From: Vibrio tarriae
Lineage (GTDB): Bacteria; Pseudomonadota; Gammaproteobacteria; Enterobacterales; Vibrionaceae
DNA length: 64,000 bases
Direction: 5' to 3'
Assembly: GCF_002216685.1 (NCBI RefSeq)
Contig: NZ_CP022353.1
Span: forward strand, 310,001-374,000
Part shown: positions 1 through 10,816 of the stretch, piece after piece
How positions within the stretch are numbered: position 1 is the first letter of the stretch
Layout: each line of letters opens with the position of its first letter
Program-made: the position numbers and the translations under genes
The notes under the pieces: model-generated
What the model saw: only the letters and a program-made list of their open reading frames with translations
Databases searched by the model: none
Told to the model about the DNA's origin: nothing

Positions 1-830
1 TCACCGATGCGTTTGAGCCCGGTTCAACGGTTAAGCCTTTTGTGGTTTTGGCGGCGCTCGCCAATGGTATCGCCGACAAAAACACCATCATAGATACCGG
101 AGATGGCACCATGCAGATTGGCGGTAGCCGCGTGCGTGACACCTCCAAAGTTGGCAAAGCCGATCTCACGCTGATTTTGAAAAAGTCGAGCAACATTGGT
201 GTGGCTAAATTAGCCTTAGAAATGCCGTTAGAGGCGTTATTGGGCATGTATAGCTCGGTGGGCTTGGGCGAAATGTCTGGCTTGGATTTGGTGGGCGAAA
301 CGATCGGTATTTTCCCGAATCGCCGCCGTTGGTCACAGTTTGAAATCGCCACCTTATCGTTTGGCTATGGTTTGGCGATTACGCCTATTCAGTTAGCTCA
401 CGCCTACGCGACCTTAGGCAACCATGGTAAATACCAACCTATTCATATTATTAAAGGTGATCAACATGGCGAGACGCGCCAAGTGGTTGATTCTAAATAT
501 GTCAATCAGGTGCTCGAAATGCTGGAAACGGTAACTCAGCCGGGCGGAACGGCAACGCGTGCGGCGGTACCGGGGTATCGTATTGCGGCCAAATCCGGTA
601 CGTCACGTAAAGCGATTGCGGGCGGTTATAGTGATGAATATTTTGCCTATACCGCAGGGGTGGCTCCGGTGAGCGACCCAAGAATTTCACTGGTGGTCAT
701 GGTCAATGAGCCGCAAGGCGACTCTTACTATGGCGGCGCAGTGGCCGGTCCGGTTTTCTCGGAAATCATGAAGGGCGCATTACAAATCCTCAACATTGCT
801 CCTGATGAAAACCGCTTCCAAAACAAATAA
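1..830 (+). CDS. ftsI: FtsI (PBP3), septal peptidoglycan transpeptidase, 3' part
   Basis: Septal DD-transpeptidase that cross-links peptidoglycan at the division site. The window opens inside the gene; the reading frame is open from base 3 and gives about 275 C-terminal residues, so the cytoplasmic tail, membrane anchor and pedestal domain are missing. All three penicillin-binding motifs are visible: S-T-V-K with the acylated serine at bases 24-35, S-S-N at 186-194, and K-S-G-T at 591-602 (KTGT in many relatives). The next gene, murE, follows after 16 bases, as in other dcw clusters. A GTG at base 42 is an internal valine codon, not a start. Identity is firm from the motifs and the cluster context. 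Confidence 0.96.
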   Translation, partial: TDAFEPGSTVKPFVVLAALANGIADKNTIIDTGDGTMQIGGSRVRDTSKVGKADLTLILKKSSNIGVAKLALEMPLEALLGMYSSVGLGEMSGLDLVGETIGIFPNRRRWSQFEIATLSFGYGLAITPIQLAHAYATLGNHGKYQPIHIIKGDQHGETRQVVDSKYVNQVLEMLETVTQPGGTATRAAVPGYRIAAKSGTSRKAIAGGYSDEYFAYTAGVAPVSDPRISLVVMVNEPQGDSYYGGAVAGPVFSEIMKGALQILNIAPDENRFQNK

Positions 831-846
831 TAGTGTGAGACGGAAC

Positions 847-2334
847 ATGAACACGCATTCAGCGATCTCCGAACTGATCGCGCCATGGCTAGAGCTGACC
901 GACCCTAAGTTGGCCGCGCTGGTCATTACTCATCTTGAACTGGATAGCCGCCTGATTAAATCGGGTGATACCTTTGTCGCTATTCAAGGCCATGCAGTGG
1001 ATGGTCGCCAATTTATCGATAACGCCATTGCGCAAGGTGCCAATGTTGTGTTGGCAGAAGCCGATGCACAGCATATCAATGGGTGGGTTGAGTATCGTGC
1101 TGGTGTCCCCGTCATCTATTTGGCTGAACTTGGTCAACATCTGTCAGAGTTGGCTGGGCGTCTGTATGGCGGCCACCACAATCAACTGATTGGCGTGACG
1201 GGCACGAACGGTAAAACCACCATCACCCAGCTGATTGCTCAATGGCTCGAATTGCTCGGTCATAAAGCTGCCGTGATGGGCACCACGGGGAACGGTTTTT
1301 TAAATGCGCTTGAACCTGCGGCCAACACCACAGGTAATGCACTACAAATTCAGGCTACTTTACGTGATTTGGCCGAACGCGGCGCGCAATATACAGCGCT
1401 GGAAACCTCGTCTCATGGTTTAGTGCAAGGGCGCGTGAAAAAGCTCCATTTTGTGGCCGGTGTCTTTTCCAATTTGAGCCGTGACCATTTGGATTATCAC
1501 GGAACGATGGAGGCTTACGCCGCCGCGAAATTCTCTCTATTTAGTGAGCATGCCTGCCAAAACGCGATTATTAATGTCGATGATGCGGTCGGCGCGCAAT
1601 GGGTCAAACAATTGCCGCAGGCGATCGGGGTTTCCTTAGTGACGAAACCAAACACAGCGCAAGCCATCTGGGCGCGCGAAGTGGCATACGCTGAAAGCGG
1701 TATTACGCTGAACTTTGAGAGTTCGTGGGGAGAAGGCGAATTGCACGCACCACTGATTGGTGAGTTCAATGCCTGTAACTTGTTATTGGCATTGGCAACC
1801 TTGCTCAGCTTGGGTTTTGAGAAAAGTGCACTGCTCGCTACTGCGCCAAAGCTGCGTCCTGTCTTAGGACGGATGGAGCTGTTCCAACGTGAGCAAAAAG
1901 CCAAAATGGTGGTCGATTATGCGCACACGCCGGACGCTTTAGAAAAAGCACTGCGCGCGTTACGTGTGCATTGTGCGGGTCAGTTATGGGCGATTGTGGG
2001 GTGTGGCGGCGATCGTGATCGCGGTAAACGTCCGATGATGGCTGCGATTGCTGAGCAGTTTGCCGATCGCGTGATCCTGACCGATGACAACCCACGCAGT
2101 GAATCGCCGCAAGCGATTGTAGCGGATATGGTAGCTGGACTGACTCGCCCCGAGCGCGCTCATATCGAACACCACCGTTTCCAAGCCGCGAGTTATGCGC
2201 TTCAGCATGCAGGCGCACAAGACATCATCCTGCTCGCGGGTAAAGGACATGAAGATTATCAGGTGCTGGCCAACGAAACGATTCACTACTCGGATCGTGA
2301 AACCGCCCAACAGTTACTGGAGTTACAACCATGA
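847..2334 (+). CDS. murE: UDP-MurNAc-L-Ala-D-Glu:meso-DAP ligase
   Basis: Cytoplasmic Mur ligase adding meso-diaminopimelate to UDP-MurNAc-dipeptide in peptidoglycan precursor synthesis. The 495-residue product matches the usual length. The ATP-binding loop G-T-N-G-K-T-T lies near residue 120, and the D-N-P-R motif near residue 410 is the known marker of meso-DAP rather than lysine specificity. I chose ATG 847 over an in-frame start at 796 because the latter would run 35 bases into ftsI and gives an N-terminus longer than the family; a GGA-containing ribosome site sits just before 847. It ends in a four-base ATGA overlap with murF, which implies translational coupling. Confidence 0.96.
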   Translation: MNTHSAISELIAPWLELTDPKLAALVITHLELDSRLIKSGDTFVAIQGHAVDGRQFIDNAIAQGANVVLAEADAQHINGWVEYRAGVPVIYLAELGQHLSELAGRLYGGHHNQLIGVTGTNGKTTITQLIAQWLELLGHKAAVMGTTGNGFLNALEPAANTTGNALQIQATLRDLAERGAQYTALETSSHGLVQGRVKKLHFVAGVFSNLSRDHLDYHGTMEAYAAAKFSLFSEHACQNAIINVDDAVGAQWVKQLPQAIGVSLVTKPNTAQAIWAREVAYAESGITLNFESSWGEGELHAPLIGEFNACNLLLALATLLSLGFEKSALLATAPKLRPVLGRMELFQREQKAKMVVDYAHTPDALEKALRALRVHCAGQLWAIVGCGGDRDRGKRPMMAAIAEQFADRVILTDDNPRSESPQAIVADMVAGLTRPERAHIEHHRFQAASYALQHAGAQDIILLAGKGHEDYQVLANETIHYSDRETAQQLLELQP

Positions 2335-3692
2335 TTCGCGTAATGCTTTCCCAGCTCTGCTCAGTATTGAATGCTCGTTTAATTGGTGAGGATCGCGCGG
2401 TCAGTGCCGTATCGACGGACAGTCGTACTATTCCCGCCGAAGCGCTGTTTGTTGCCTTGGTCGGTGAACGTTTTGATGCGCACGATTTTGCCTCTCAAGC
2501 GGTAACCGGTGGCGCAGTGGCGCTGTTGGTTGAGCGAGAGCTCGATGCTCACTGTTCACAACTGGTTGTTGCCGATACCAAACAAGCCTTAGGCCAACTT
2601 GGCTCTTGGGTGCATGCACAGTGTCAAACGCCTACTGTCGCGATCACCGGAAGCTGTGGCAAAACCACGGTCAAAGAGATGGTGGCCAGCATTTTAAGCC
2701 AGAAAGGCCAAGTGCTTTACACGCAAGGAAACTTCAATAACGACATCGGCGTTCCGCTGACTCTGCTGCGCTCGACGGCCGAAGATGATTATGCCGTGAT
2801 AGAATTGGGGGCGAATCATGTGGGTGAAATTGCCTACACCACCGCTTTGGTTAAGCCGGATGTCTCCCTAGTCAACAACGTAGCGGCAGCGCATTTAGAA
2901 GGTTTTGGCTCGATGGATGGCGTTAAACGCGCTAAAGGTGAAATCTATCAAGGGCTACAGGCGGGTGCCGTGGCGATTGTCAATTTAGACAGCAACGGTG
3001 GTGACTACTGGAAAGCAGTACTGGCGGACAAAACTGTGAAAACATTTTCCGCTACCGATCACAATGCTGACTTTTATCCACGCGATGTGCGGTTAAATGC
3101 GCTCGGTATAGCTAGCTTTACTTTGGTTACCCCGGTCGGCGAAGTGGATGTTGAGTTGGGCATCATGGGCCAACACAACGTGACCAATGCACTGGCTGCG
3201 GCGGCGTTATCACTGGAAATGGGCGCGAGCTTGGCAGAAATTGGTCAAGGTTTAGCGCATTTATCCAAAGTGAAAGGTCGAGTGGATATGGCACATTTGC
3301 GTGACGATATCACGCTTATTGATGACAGCTATAACGCTAGCGTGCCAGCCATGAAAGCGGCGGTGGAGCTGTTAGGCTGCTTTTCCGCTGTACGCTGGTT
3401 AATTTTGGGCAACATGGCGGAGTTGGGTGATGAAAGTCTTGCACTTCATCAGCAAGTCGGTGAACATGCTGCACCATTCGGTTTTGAGTTTGTCCTGACG
3501 TATGGCAAGGACGCAAAAGTGATCAGCGACCTTTGCCAAGGGCATCACTTTGCTACCCATCAGGACATGATGACATTTATTGAGCAGCACATAGAACAAC
3601 AACAGGGTCGTACTCAAGTATTGTTGGTGAAAGGTGCCAACAGTGCAGGGATGAGTAAAATTGCCGCTGCTCTCAAGGAGAAATTTGCATGA
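2331..3692 (+). CDS. murF: UDP-MurNAc-tripeptide:D-Ala-D-Ala ligase
   Basis: Adds the D-alanyl-D-alanine dipeptide to complete the UDP-MurNAc-pentapeptide. The 453-residue protein has the Mur ligase P-loop G-S-C-G-K-T-T at residues 107-113 followed by V-K-E-M. The start ATG overlaps the murE stop (ATGA), and the N-terminus (M-I-R-V-M-L-S-Q-L) aligns with E. coli MurF, so the later ATG at 2343 is less likely. It overlaps mraY by another ATGA. The substrate dipeptide must come from a Ddl encoded elsewhere, because no ddl gene is in this cluster. Confidence 0.96.
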   Translation: MIRVMLSQLCSVLNARLIGEDRAVSAVSTDSRTIPAEALFVALVGERFDAHDFASQAVTGGAVALLVERELDAHCSQLVVADTKQALGQLGSWVHAQCQTPTVAITGSCGKTTVKEMVASILSQKGQVLYTQGNFNNDIGVPLTLLRSTAEDDYAVIELGANHVGEIAYTTALVKPDVSLVNNVAAAHLEGFGSMDGVKRAKGEIYQGLQAGAVAIVNLDSNGGDYWKAVLADKTVKTFSATDHNADFYPRDVRLNALGIASFTLVTPVGEVDVELGIMGQHNVTNALAAAALSLEMGASLAEIGQGLAHLSKVKGRVDMAHLRDDITLIDDSYNASVPAMKAAVELLGCFSAVRWLILGNMAELGDESLALHQQVGEHAAPFGFEFVLTYGKDAKVISDLCQGHHFATHQDMMTFIEQHIEQQQGRTQVLLVKGANSAGMSKIAAALKEKFA

Positions 3693-4771
3693 TTATTTGG
3701 CTTGCTGAACTGCTCCAGCCATATTTTTCGTTTTTCCGTCTGTTCGAATATCTCTCATTTCGCGCCATTGTCAGCATTCTGACTGCGCTTGGGATCTCGT
3801 TGTGGATGGGGCCACGCATGATTAAGCGCCTACAAATGCTGCAGATTGGGCAAGTAGTGCGTAATGAAGGGCCTGAATCTCACTTCAGTAAACGCGGTAC
3901 TCCGACCATGGGTGGGGTGATGATCCTTGCCGCGATCACCATCACTGTACTGCTGTGGGCCGATCTGACTAACCCTTATGTTTGGGCTGTGCTTGCGGTA
4001 CTGCTTGGTTACGGTGCGGTCGGTTTTGTCGATGATTACCGTAAAGTGGTGCACAAAAATACCGATGGCTTGATCGCGCGCTGGAAATACTTTTGGCAAT
4101 CTGCGATTGCTTTAGTGGTTGCGTTTGCTCTGTATGCGCACGGCCAAGATACGGCGGCAACGCAGTTGGTGGTACCTTTCTTTAAAGATGTGATGCCACA
4201 GCTGGGCTTGATGTACATTGTGCTGACCTATTTCGTGATTGTTGGTACCAGTAATGCGGTGAACTTGACCGATGGTCTGGATGGCTTGGCGATCATGCCA
4301 ACCGTATTGGTTGCAGCCGGATTTGCGGCGATTGCCTGGGCAACCGGTAACGTTAACTTCGCGAACTATCTGCATATCCCTTATATTCCTCACTCTTCTG
4401 AGTTGGTGGTTGTGTGTACCGCGATGGTCGGTGCAGGTTTAGGCTTTTTATGGTTTAACACCTATCCAGCCCAAGTATTTATGGGCGATGTTGGCGCGTT
4501 GGCGTTAGGTGGCGCGTTAGGTACGATTGCGGTACTAGTTCGCCAAGAATTTGTGTTGGTGATCATGGGCGGTGTATTCGTGATGGAAACCCTGTCAGTG
4601 ATTTTGCAAGTTGGTTCTTACAAGCTGCGTGGACAACGTATCTTCCGTATGGCGCCGATTCACCATCACTACGAATTAAAAGGCTGGCCAGAACCACGTG
4701 TGATCGTGCGTTTTTGGATCATCTCTATCGTTTTAGTATTGATTGGCTTAGCGACACTCAAAGTTCGTTAA
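3689..4771 (+). CDS. mraY: Phospho-MurNAc-pentapeptide translocase (lipid I synthase)
   Basis: Polytopic inner-membrane enzyme that transfers phospho-MurNAc-pentapeptide to undecaprenyl phosphate, forming lipid I. The length of 360 residues equals that of E. coli MraY. Visible family signatures are the acidic pair in F-V-D-D-Y-R-K, the N-L-T-D-G-L-D-G-L loop and the histidine cluster [12 protein letters not shown] near the C-terminus. Many hydrophobic segments fit about ten membrane helices. It starts on an ATGA overlap with murF. Confidence 0.97.
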   Translation: MIIWLAELLQPYFSFFRLFEYLSFRAIVSILTALGISLWMGPRMIKRLQMLQIGQVVRNEGPESHFSKRGTPTMGGVMILAAITITVLLWADLTNPYVWAVLAVLLGYGAVGFVDDYRKVVHKNTDGLIARWKYFWQSAIALVVAFALYAHGQDTAATQLVVPFFKDVMPQLGLMYIVLTYFVIVGTSNAVNLTDGLDGLAIMPTVLVAAGFAAIAWATGNVNFANYLHIPYIPHSSELVVVCTAMVGAGLGFLWFNTYPAQVFMGDVGALALGGALGTIAVLVRQEFVLVIMGGVFVMETLSVILQVGSYKLRGQRIFRMAPIHHHYELKGWPEPRVIVRFWIISIVLVLIGLATLKVR

Positions 4772-4794
4772 GTGGATTAAGGATGTCAATTTCA

Positions 4795-6117
4795 ATGGAC
4801 CGTTGGCAAGGCATACAGCATGTGGTCGTCGTAGGGCTCGGGATTACCGGGCTCTCTGTCGTTAATTATCTGCGAAAATATCATCCGTCGGTAATCGTGC
4901 AGGTTATCGATACGCGCGAAGCACCACCGGGGCAAGAGCAGCTTTCGTCGGACGTTGCACTGCATCGTGGCGGTTGGAATATTGAGTGGTTACTCAATGC
5001 CGATTTGGTGGTCACCAACCCAGGTATTGCGTTGGCGACGCCGGAAATCCAACAAGTGCTGGCTGCTGAAATTCCTGTTGTCGGTGATATTGAGCTCTTT
5101 GCATGGCATGTGGATACACCCGTTATTGCGATCACTGGCTCGAACGGCAAAAGCACCGTCACTGATTTAAGTGGTGTGTTAGCCAATGCTGCTGGTGTGA
5201 AGGCCGCGGTAGGCGGCAATATTGGGGTTCCGGCACTGGATCTGATTTCTCCAGACGTTGAACTGTATGTGCTTGAGCTATCAAGCTTCCAATTAGAAAC
5301 CACCTCTAGCCTAAAACTGAAAGCGGCTGCGTTTCTCAATCTTTCTGAAGATCATATGGATCGTTATCAGGGGATGGAGGATTACCGCCAAGCCAAACTG
5401 CGCATTTTCGATCATGCCGAAACCGCAGTGGTGAATGCCGATGATACTCAAACTTTTCCTGACCACGCTGCGCATCTACAAGTGGTGACGTTTGGTGTCG
5501 AGCAAGCGGCACAATTTAGCCTTGCTCAACATCAAGGCCGCGAATACCTTTTTGCGCGCGATGAGGCCGTCATGGCGTGTGCTGAGCTGAGTTTAGTTGG
5601 CCGTCATAACGTGGCAAACGTGCTTACCGTGTTAGCTTTGCTGGATTCAGCCGGAGTAAACTTCCGTTTGGCTTTGGATGCACTCAAGTCTTACACGGGT
5701 TTGACACACCGCTGCCAAGTGGTTGCCGATAATCACGGCATCAAGTGGGTCAATGATTCTAAGGCGACCAACGTTGCGAGTACGCTGGCTGCGCTGTCGG
5801 GATTAAAAATCGAAGGCCAGCTCTATTTGTTGGTTGGTGGCGTAGGTAAAGGGGCGGATTTCACGCCGCTCGCCCCCGTATTGGCGAAATTGCCTGTGCA
5901 ATTGTGCTGCTTTGGTGTGGACGGCCATCAATTTATGCCACTGCACCCTTCGGCTCGGTTTTATGACTCGATGGAGAGCATAATTCGCTCAATTCGCCCG
6001 CAATTAAAAAGTGGGGATATGGTGCTGCTCTCTCCCGCTTGTGCGAGCTTTGATCAGTTCAAAAACTTTATGGCGCGTGGGGATATTTTTGCCCAACTCG
6101 CTCGGCAATATGCATAA
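4795..6117 (+). CDS. murD: UDP-MurNAc-L-Ala:D-Glu ligase
   Basis: Mur ligase adding D-glutamate to UDP-MurNAc-L-alanine. From ATG 4795 the product is 440 residues and its first residues (M-D-R-W-Q-G) align with the E. coli start. An in-frame ATG at 4783 would add four residues and cannot be excluded, because the AAGGA site ending at 4783 serves 4795 with a rather long 11-base spacing. A GTG-started extension to 4714 would lie inside mraY and is unlikely. The N-terminal G-L-G-I-T-G-L-S loop, the ATP loop G-S-N-G-K-S-T and L-S-E-D-H-M-D-R-Y are visible. It is co-directional with mraY, 23 bases downstream. Confidence 0.94.
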   Translation: MDRWQGIQHVVVVGLGITGLSVVNYLRKYHPSVIVQVIDTREAPPGQEQLSSDVALHRGGWNIEWLLNADLVVTNPGIALATPEIQQVLAAEIPVVGDIELFAWHVDTPVIAITGSNGKSTVTDLSGVLANAAGVKAAVGGNIGVPALDLISPDVELYVLELSSFQLETTSSLKLKAAAFLNLSEDHMDRYQGMEDYRQAKLRIFDHAETAVVNADDTQTFPDHAAHLQVVTFGVEQAAQFSLAQHQGREYLFARDEAVMACAELSLVGRHNVANVLTVLALLDSAGVNFRLALDALKSYTGLTHRCQVVADNHGIKWVNDSKATNVASTLAALSGLKIEGQLYLLVGGVGKGADFTPLAPVLAKLPVQLCCFGVDGHQFMPLHPSARFYDSMESIIRSIRPQLKSGDMVLLSPACASFDQFKNFMARGDIFAQLARQYA

Positions 6118-6133
6118 GCGTTAGGTAAGTCAC

Positions 6134-7330
6134 TTGTTTTTATCCGGATCTTTCAGAAAACTGAGCCACTGGTTGAGAACCTCCTCACCAGAGGCGCTGT
6201 TTGACCGTCAATTGGTCTGGATTGCTTTTGGCTTGATGCTGATTGGTTTGGTGATGGTGACATCAGCCTCATTTCCCATCAGTTCTCGCCTAACCGATCA
6301 ACCGTTTCACTTTATGTTTCGTCACGCCATCTTTCTGCTGTTGGCTTTTCTCACCTCAAGCATGGTGTTACAAGTCCCTCTAGATCGTTGGATGAAATAC
6401 AGCTCGTTACTACTCGGCATCTCCTTTTTCTTATTGATTGTCGTACTGGTCGTGGGCAAATCGGTCAACGGTGCATCACGTTGGATCCCGCTCGGTCTTT
6501 TTAACCTTCAGCCAGCGGAAGTGGCTAAGCTGTCACTGTTTATCTTTATGTCTGGCTATCTGGTGCGCAAGCATGATGAAGTACGGCAGACTTTCTTTGG
6601 TGGCTTTTTAAAACCTATCATGGTGTTTGGTACACTCGCGGTGTTGCTGCTCGGTCAGCCGGACTTAGGTACTGTGATCGTAATGCTGGTGACACTGTTC
6701 GGCATGCTGTTTATTGCCGGCGCGAAACTCTCTCAGTTTTTGGCCTTGATGGTGGCAGGAGTGTTAGCGGTGGTCGCGCTGATTGTCGCTGAACCTTATC
6801 GTGTACGCCGTGTGACCTCGTTTTTAGATCCGTGGGAAGATCCCTTTGGTAGCGGTTACCAGCTGACTCAATCCTTGATGGCGTTTGGCCGCGGTGAGTG
6901 GTTTGGGCAAGGATTAGGCAATTCGATTCAAAAACTCGAATATTTGCCTGAAGCGCATACTGACTTTGTATTCGCCGTCTTGGCCGAAGAGCTTGGCTTT
7001 ATCGGCGTGGTATTAGTGCTGGTGCTGATTTTCAGTTTGGTACTGAAAGCGATTTTTATCGGCAAAAAAGCCTTTCAACATGATCAGCAGTTTGGCGGCT
7101 ACCTCGCGTTTGGCATCGGTATTTGGTTTGCGTTTCAGACCTTAGTGAACGTCGGTGCGGCAGCGGGTATGGTGCCCACCAAAGGCTTGACCTTACCACT
7201 CATCAGTTACGGCGGTTCCAGTTTAATTATTATGTCAGTGGCGGTGTCGATTTTACTGCGCATCGATCATGAATGCCGTTTAGCGGATCGCCACGCACCA
7301 GAAGAAATCACAGTTGATGAACAAGAATAA
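6134..7330 (+). CDS. ftsW: FtsW, SEDS-family septal glycosyltransferase
   Basis: Polytopic SEDS protein that polymerises septal glycan with FtsI. The 398 residues carry many hydrophobic helices, the Q-P-A-E-V-A-K loop, the conserved E-A-H-T-D-F-V-F stretch and the late S-Y-G-G-S-S motif. The start is TTG at 6134, with AGGT upstream; no ATG or GTG nearby fits better, and murD ends 16 bases earlier. A TTG start suggests damped translation relative to its neighbours (inference). Its 3' end overlaps murG by 14 bases. Confidence 0.94.
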   Translation: MFLSGSFRKLSHWLRTSSPEALFDRQLVWIAFGLMLIGLVMVTSASFPISSRLTDQPFHFMFRHAIFLLLAFLTSSMVLQVPLDRWMKYSSLLLGISFFLLIVVLVVGKSVNGASRWIPLGLFNLQPAEVAKLSLFIFMSGYLVRKHDEVRQTFFGGFLKPIMVFGTLAVLLLGQPDLGTVIVMLVTLFGMLFIAGAKLSQFLALMVAGVLAVVALIVAEPYRVRRVTSFLDPWEDPFGSGYQLTQSLMAFGRGEWFGQGLGNSIQKLEYLPEAHTDFVFAVLAEELGFIGVVLVLVLIFSLVLKAIFIGKKAFQHDQQFGGYLAFGIGIWFAFQTLVNVGAAAGMVPTKGLTLPLISYGGSSLIIMSVAVSILLRIDHECRLADRHAPEEITVDEQE

Positions 7331-8378
7331 AAAATTAATGGTGATGGCCGGAGGAACCGGCGGTCACGTATTTCCCGGTTTGGCTGTCGCCAAACAACTA
7401 CAGCAACAGGGCTGGCAAATTCGTTGGTTGGGAACGGCTGACCGAATGGAGGCGGAATTGGTTCCTAAGCACGGCATTGAGATTGACTTTATTCAAGTCA
7501 AAGGGCTGCGCGGCCAAGGGCTGATGCGCTTACTCAAAGCACCTTTCCAAATCGTGAACGCGATTTTACAAGCGCGCCGCCATTTGCTGGCTTATCAGCC
7601 GGATGCAGTACTCGGCATGGGCGGTTATGTGAGCGGACCCGGCGGGATTGCCGCTTGGTTACTGGGTATTCCAGTTGTGTTGCATGAACAAAATGCGGTT
7701 GCTGGGCTGACTAACCAATGGCTGGCTAAAATTGCACGGCGTGTATTTCAAGCCTTCCCCGGAGCATTTGCTGACGCGCCTGTGGTGGGTAACCCAGTAC
7801 GTCAAGATGTGGTACAACTTGCCGCGCCAGAGCAGCGTTTTGCCACGCGTAACGGTGCCATTCGAATTTTAGTCATGGGTGGCAGCCAAGGTGCCCGCAT
7901 CCTAAACCAAACCTTGCCAGCGGTGATGGCGGAATTAGGTGAGGGGTATGAAATCCGTCATCAAGTCGGTAAAAACAGCCAACAAGACGTGGCTGAGGCT
8001 TATGCTGCTGCTGGAGTGGAAAGCGCGCAAGTCACCGAATTTATTGATGATGTGGCAGATGCATACGCTTGGGCGGATCTGCTTATCTGTCGCTCAGGCG
8101 CATTGACCGTCTCAGAGGTCTCAGCGGCGGGCGTTGGGGCGATTTTTATCCCTTTCATGCACAAAGATCGCCAGCAAGCACTCAACGCTGATCATTTAGT
8201 GGCTTGTGGAGCCGCCAAAATGATTGAGCAGCCCGAATTGAGTGTGGAAAAGCTGACCCAGATGGTGCGCGAACTCGATAGAGAACAATTATTGTCCATG
8301 GCACAGAAGGCGCGCCAAGCCGCCAAATTAGATGCTGACAAGGTGGTGGCGCAAGCGATCATCGCCATTACCGAATAA
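7317..8378 (+). CDS. murG: MurG, lipid II synthase
   Basis: Peripheral inner-membrane GT-B glycosyltransferase that adds GlcNAc to lipid I, forming lipid II. The 353-residue product begins at ATG 7317; a TTG codon directly before it is in frame but unnecessary. The N-terminal [11 protein letters not shown] loop, H-E-Q-N-A-V-A-G and the G-G-S-Q-G-A-R nucleotide-sugar loop are all present. It overlaps the end of ftsW by 14 bases and is followed by murC after 13 bases. Confidence 0.97.
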   Translation: MNKNKKLMVMAGGTGGHVFPGLAVAKQLQQQGWQIRWLGTADRMEAELVPKHGIEIDFIQVKGLRGQGLMRLLKAPFQIVNAILQARRHLLAYQPDAVLGMGGYVSGPGGIAAWLLGIPVVLHEQNAVAGLTNQWLAKIARRVFQAFPGAFADAPVVGNPVRQDVVQLAAPEQRFATRNGAIRILVMGGSQGARILNQTLPAVMAELGEGYEIRHQVGKNSQQDVAEAYAAAGVESAQVTEFIDDVADAYAWADLLICRSGALTVSEVSAAGVGAIFIPFMHKDRQQALNADHLVACGAAKMIEQPELSVEKLTQMVRELDREQLLSMAQKARQAAKLDADKVVAQAIIAITE

Positions 8379-8391
8379 CGAGAACAGAATT

Positions 8392-9852
8392 ATGACGATT
8401 AAACATACCCAAGACCTCGCCCAAATTCGCGCTATGGTGCCAGAGATGCGCCGTGTGAAAGCGATCCACTTTATTGGTATTGGCGGGGCGGGGATGAGCG
8501 GGATTGCGGAAGTGCTGCTCAATGAAGGCTATCAAATTTCAGGCTCCGATCTGGCCGCGAATGCGGTCACTGACCGTTTAGCTGACAAAGGCGCGACCAT
8601 TTTTATTGGTCATGAAGCGCACAATGTTGCTCACGCAAGCGTGGTTGTGGTCTCGACGGCTATTAATGAACAAAACCCTGAAATCCAAGCGGCGCGTGAA
8701 AAACGCATCCCGATTGTTCGTCGTGCTGAGATGTTGGCAGAGCTGATGCGTTTTCGCCACGGTATTGCGGTCGCGGGAACTCACGGTAAAACCACCACGA
8801 CGGCACTCGTCACTCAGATTTATTCTGAAGCAGGATTGGATCCGACCTTTGTGAATGGTGGTTTGGTGAAAAGTGCTGGCACCAACGCCCGTTTGGGTTC
8901 TAGCCGCATTTTGATCGCCGAAGCGGATGAAAGTGATGCTTCATTCTTGCATCTGCAACCTATGGTCACCATTGTCACCAATATCGAAGCCGATCATATG
9001 GATACTTACGGCGGCGATTTTGAAAACCTCAAACAGACCTTTATCGATTTTCTGCACAACCTACCTTTTTATGGCCAAGCGATTTTGTGTATTGATGATC
9101 CAGTGATTCGTGAGCTTATTCCGCGTGTTAGCCGCCAAGTGATCACTTATGGATTCTCAGAAGATGCCGACGTGCGCATTGAAAATTACCGCCAGAATGG
9201 TCAGCAGGGCCAATTTACCGTGGTACGTAAAGGCAAAGCGAATTTGGATATCACGCTCAATATCCCCGGCCGTCACAATGCGCTGAATGCCGCTGCGGCT
9301 ATTGCTGTGGCTACCGAGGACGATATTCGCGATGAAGCGATTTTACGCGCGATGGCCAATACGCAAGGCACAGGTCGCCGTTTTGACCATCTTGGAAAGT
9401 TTGAAACCGGGAATGGCGTCGCTATGCTGGTGGATGATTACGGTCACCACCCCACTGAAGTTGACGTGACGATTAAAGCGGCGCGTAATGGCTGGGCAGA
9501 AAAACGCTTAGTGATGATTTTCCAGCCGCATCGTTACACGCGAACTCGTGATTTGTATGATGATTTTGCCAACGTACTTGAGCAAGTTGATGTACTGATC
9601 ATGCTCGATGTCTATGCTGCTGGTGAAAAGCCTATCGCAGGTGCTGATGGGCGATCTTTGTGTCGAACTATCCGCAGCCGAGGCAAAATCGATCCGATTT
9701 TTGTTCCGGATAGCCAAACCTTACCTTCGGTGCTTGCCAATATCTTGCAGGATGGTGACTTGGTACTGACGCAAGGCGCGGGAGATGTCGGGAAAGTAGC
9801 AAGGCATTTAGCCGCGCTTGAACTCAATATCGGGCGTATGCAACAGATTTAA
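8392..9852 (+). CDS. murC: UDP-MurNAc:L-alanine ligase
   Basis: First Mur ligase of the pathway, joining L-alanine to UDP-MurNAc. The 486-residue protein shows the G-I-G-G-A-G-M-S-G substrate loop and the ATP loop [11 protein letters not shown] 8392, preceded by a GAGAAC ribosome site, was preferred to an in-frame GTG at 8332 inside murG. Downstream there is no ddl gene; instead about 180 bases carry a promoter for ftsQ. This is the last mur gene of the cluster. Confidence 0.97.
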   Translation: MTIKHTQDLAQIRAMVPEMRRVKAIHFIGIGGAGMSGIAEVLLNEGYQISGSDLAANAVTDRLADKGATIFIGHEAHNVAHASVVVVSTAINEQNPEIQAAREKRIPIVRRAEMLAELMRFRHGIAVAGTHGKTTTTALVTQIYSEAGLDPTFVNGGLVKSAGTNARLGSSRILIAEADESDASFLHLQPMVTIVTNIEADHMDTYGGDFENLKQTFIDFLHNLPFYGQAILCIDDPVIRELIPRVSRQVITYGFSEDADVRIENYRQNGQQGQFTVVRKGKANLDITLNIPGRHNALNAAAAIAVATEDDIRDEAILRAMANTQGTGRRFDHLGKFETGNGVAMLVDDYGHHPTEVDVTIKAARNGWAEKRLVMIFQPHRYTRTRDLYDDFANVLEQVDVLIMLDVYAAGEKPIAGADGRSLCRTIRSRGKIDPIFVPDSQTLPSVLANILQDGDLVLTQGAGDVGKVARHLAALELNIGRMQQI

Positions 9853-9886
9853 AACAGCCTAAAGGTTGTCTCATTGGTGAATTCCT

Positions 9887-9930
9887 TGGTATCAAGCCCA
9901 GATTTCTGATGTTGGGTATTTGATACTTTG
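9887..9930. repeat. Inverted repeat in murC-ftsQ spacer
   Basis: Arms GGTATCAA-GCCC and GGG-TATTTGATACT face each other (core GTATCAA/TTGATAC) on either side of about 15 bases and reach into the -35 element of the predicted ftsQ promoter. A second hairpin, GAGGTTAAAG with CTTTAACCCTC, follows at about 9951-9977. Neither has a T-run, so they look like operator or leader structures rather than terminators. Function unknown. Confidence 0.35.
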
Positions 9931-9947
9931 GGTCACCTCAGTATAAT
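9920..9947 (+). promoter_or_regulatory. Predicted sigma70 promoter for ftsQ-ftsA-ftsZ
   Basis: TTGATA, a 16-base spacer and a perfect TATAAT lie in the 181-base gap between murC and ftsQ. In ddl-containing clusters the ftsQAZ promoters lie inside ddl; here the gap would take that role (inference). The initiation point would be near 9954. Confidence 0.6.
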
Positions 9948-10033
9948 CCGGAGGTTAAAGTCATTGCTTTAACCCTCTATGACGCTACGAAATAGGGAAT
10001 CAAATTGCCAGTCGATAACAGGATCACCGGGCT

Positions 10034-10816
10034 TTGATCAACAAGGTACTTTTAGAAGGCCAGAGAATCACCCGCTCACCACAAGTTAAACAACATGCCT
10101 GTGGTGCGAGTTTTTTTCTGGTGGTGCTATTGCTGATAGGTGGTTTGCTGTATTCGACGATCAGTTGGATGTGGGACGAACAACGTCTGCCTCTCTCTAA
10201 ACTCGTTTTACAGGGTGACTTACATTATGTTTCCGCTCTCGATGTTCAGCGGGTATTAGCACGCTTAGATCATATCGGGACATTTATGTCCCAAGATATT
10301 AATGTTCTGCAAGAGAGTGTGCAGTCGATCCCGTGGGTTTCCCATGCATCGATAAGAAAACAGTGGCCAGATACGATTAAAGTCTATTTAACCGAATATC
10401 AGGTTGAAGCTCTGTGGAATGCGAATGCGTTATTAGATAAAAATGGCACGGTATTTTATGGCGATATTGCACGAGTAAATGGTGAATACGTCAAATTATA
10501 TGGGCCAGATGGCACTGCGCCACAAGTATTAAAAGCATGGCGAGATTACAACCCGAAATTTGCTCAGCTAGGTTTAAATATCTCTTCATTAGTATTAAAT
10601 GATCGACGAGCTTGGCAAATTATTCTCGACAATGGTATTCGTCTGGAATTGGGGAAAGAGTCATTAGAAGAACGAATATCGCGCTTCTTTTTGCTCTATA
10701 AACAATTAGGTAATAAAGCTGAACAAGTCAGCTATATCGACCTCAGGTATGATACTGGAGCCGCGGTGGGTTGGTTCCCTGAACAAGAGTTAACACAAGA
10801 GAAAAACGATGACTAA
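10034..10816 (+). CDS. ftsQ: Cell division protein FtsQ
   Basis: Bitopic divisome protein linking early and late division proteins with FtsB and FtsL. The 260-residue product has a short cytoplasmic tail, one membrane helix at about residues 26-46, then a POTRA domain beginning with L-S-K-L-V-L-Q-G-D. The start is TTG at 10034; a stop codon lies in frame at 10016, so no upstream start is possible, and AGGA sits about 11 bases before it. The gene is somewhat richer in A and T than its neighbours. It overlaps ftsA by eight bases. Confidence 0.93.
   Translation: MINKVLLEGQRITRSPQVKQHACGASFFLVVLLLIGGLLYSTISWMWDEQRLPLSKLVLQGDLHYVSALDVQRVLARLDHIGTFMSQDINVLQESVQSIPWVSHASIRKQWPDTIKVYLTEYQVEALWNANALLDKNGTVFYGDIARVNGEYVKLYGPDGTAPQVLKAWRDYNPKFAQLGLNISSLVLNDRRAWQIILDNGIRLELGKESLEERISRFFLLYKQLGNKAEQVSYIDLRYDTGAAVGWFPEQELTQEKNDD

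Noticed and set aside
4714..4794. Longer murD starting at a GTG inside mraY
   Set aside because: The extra residues are not family-like and duplicate mraY coding sequence in another frame; ATG 4795 aligns with known MurD.
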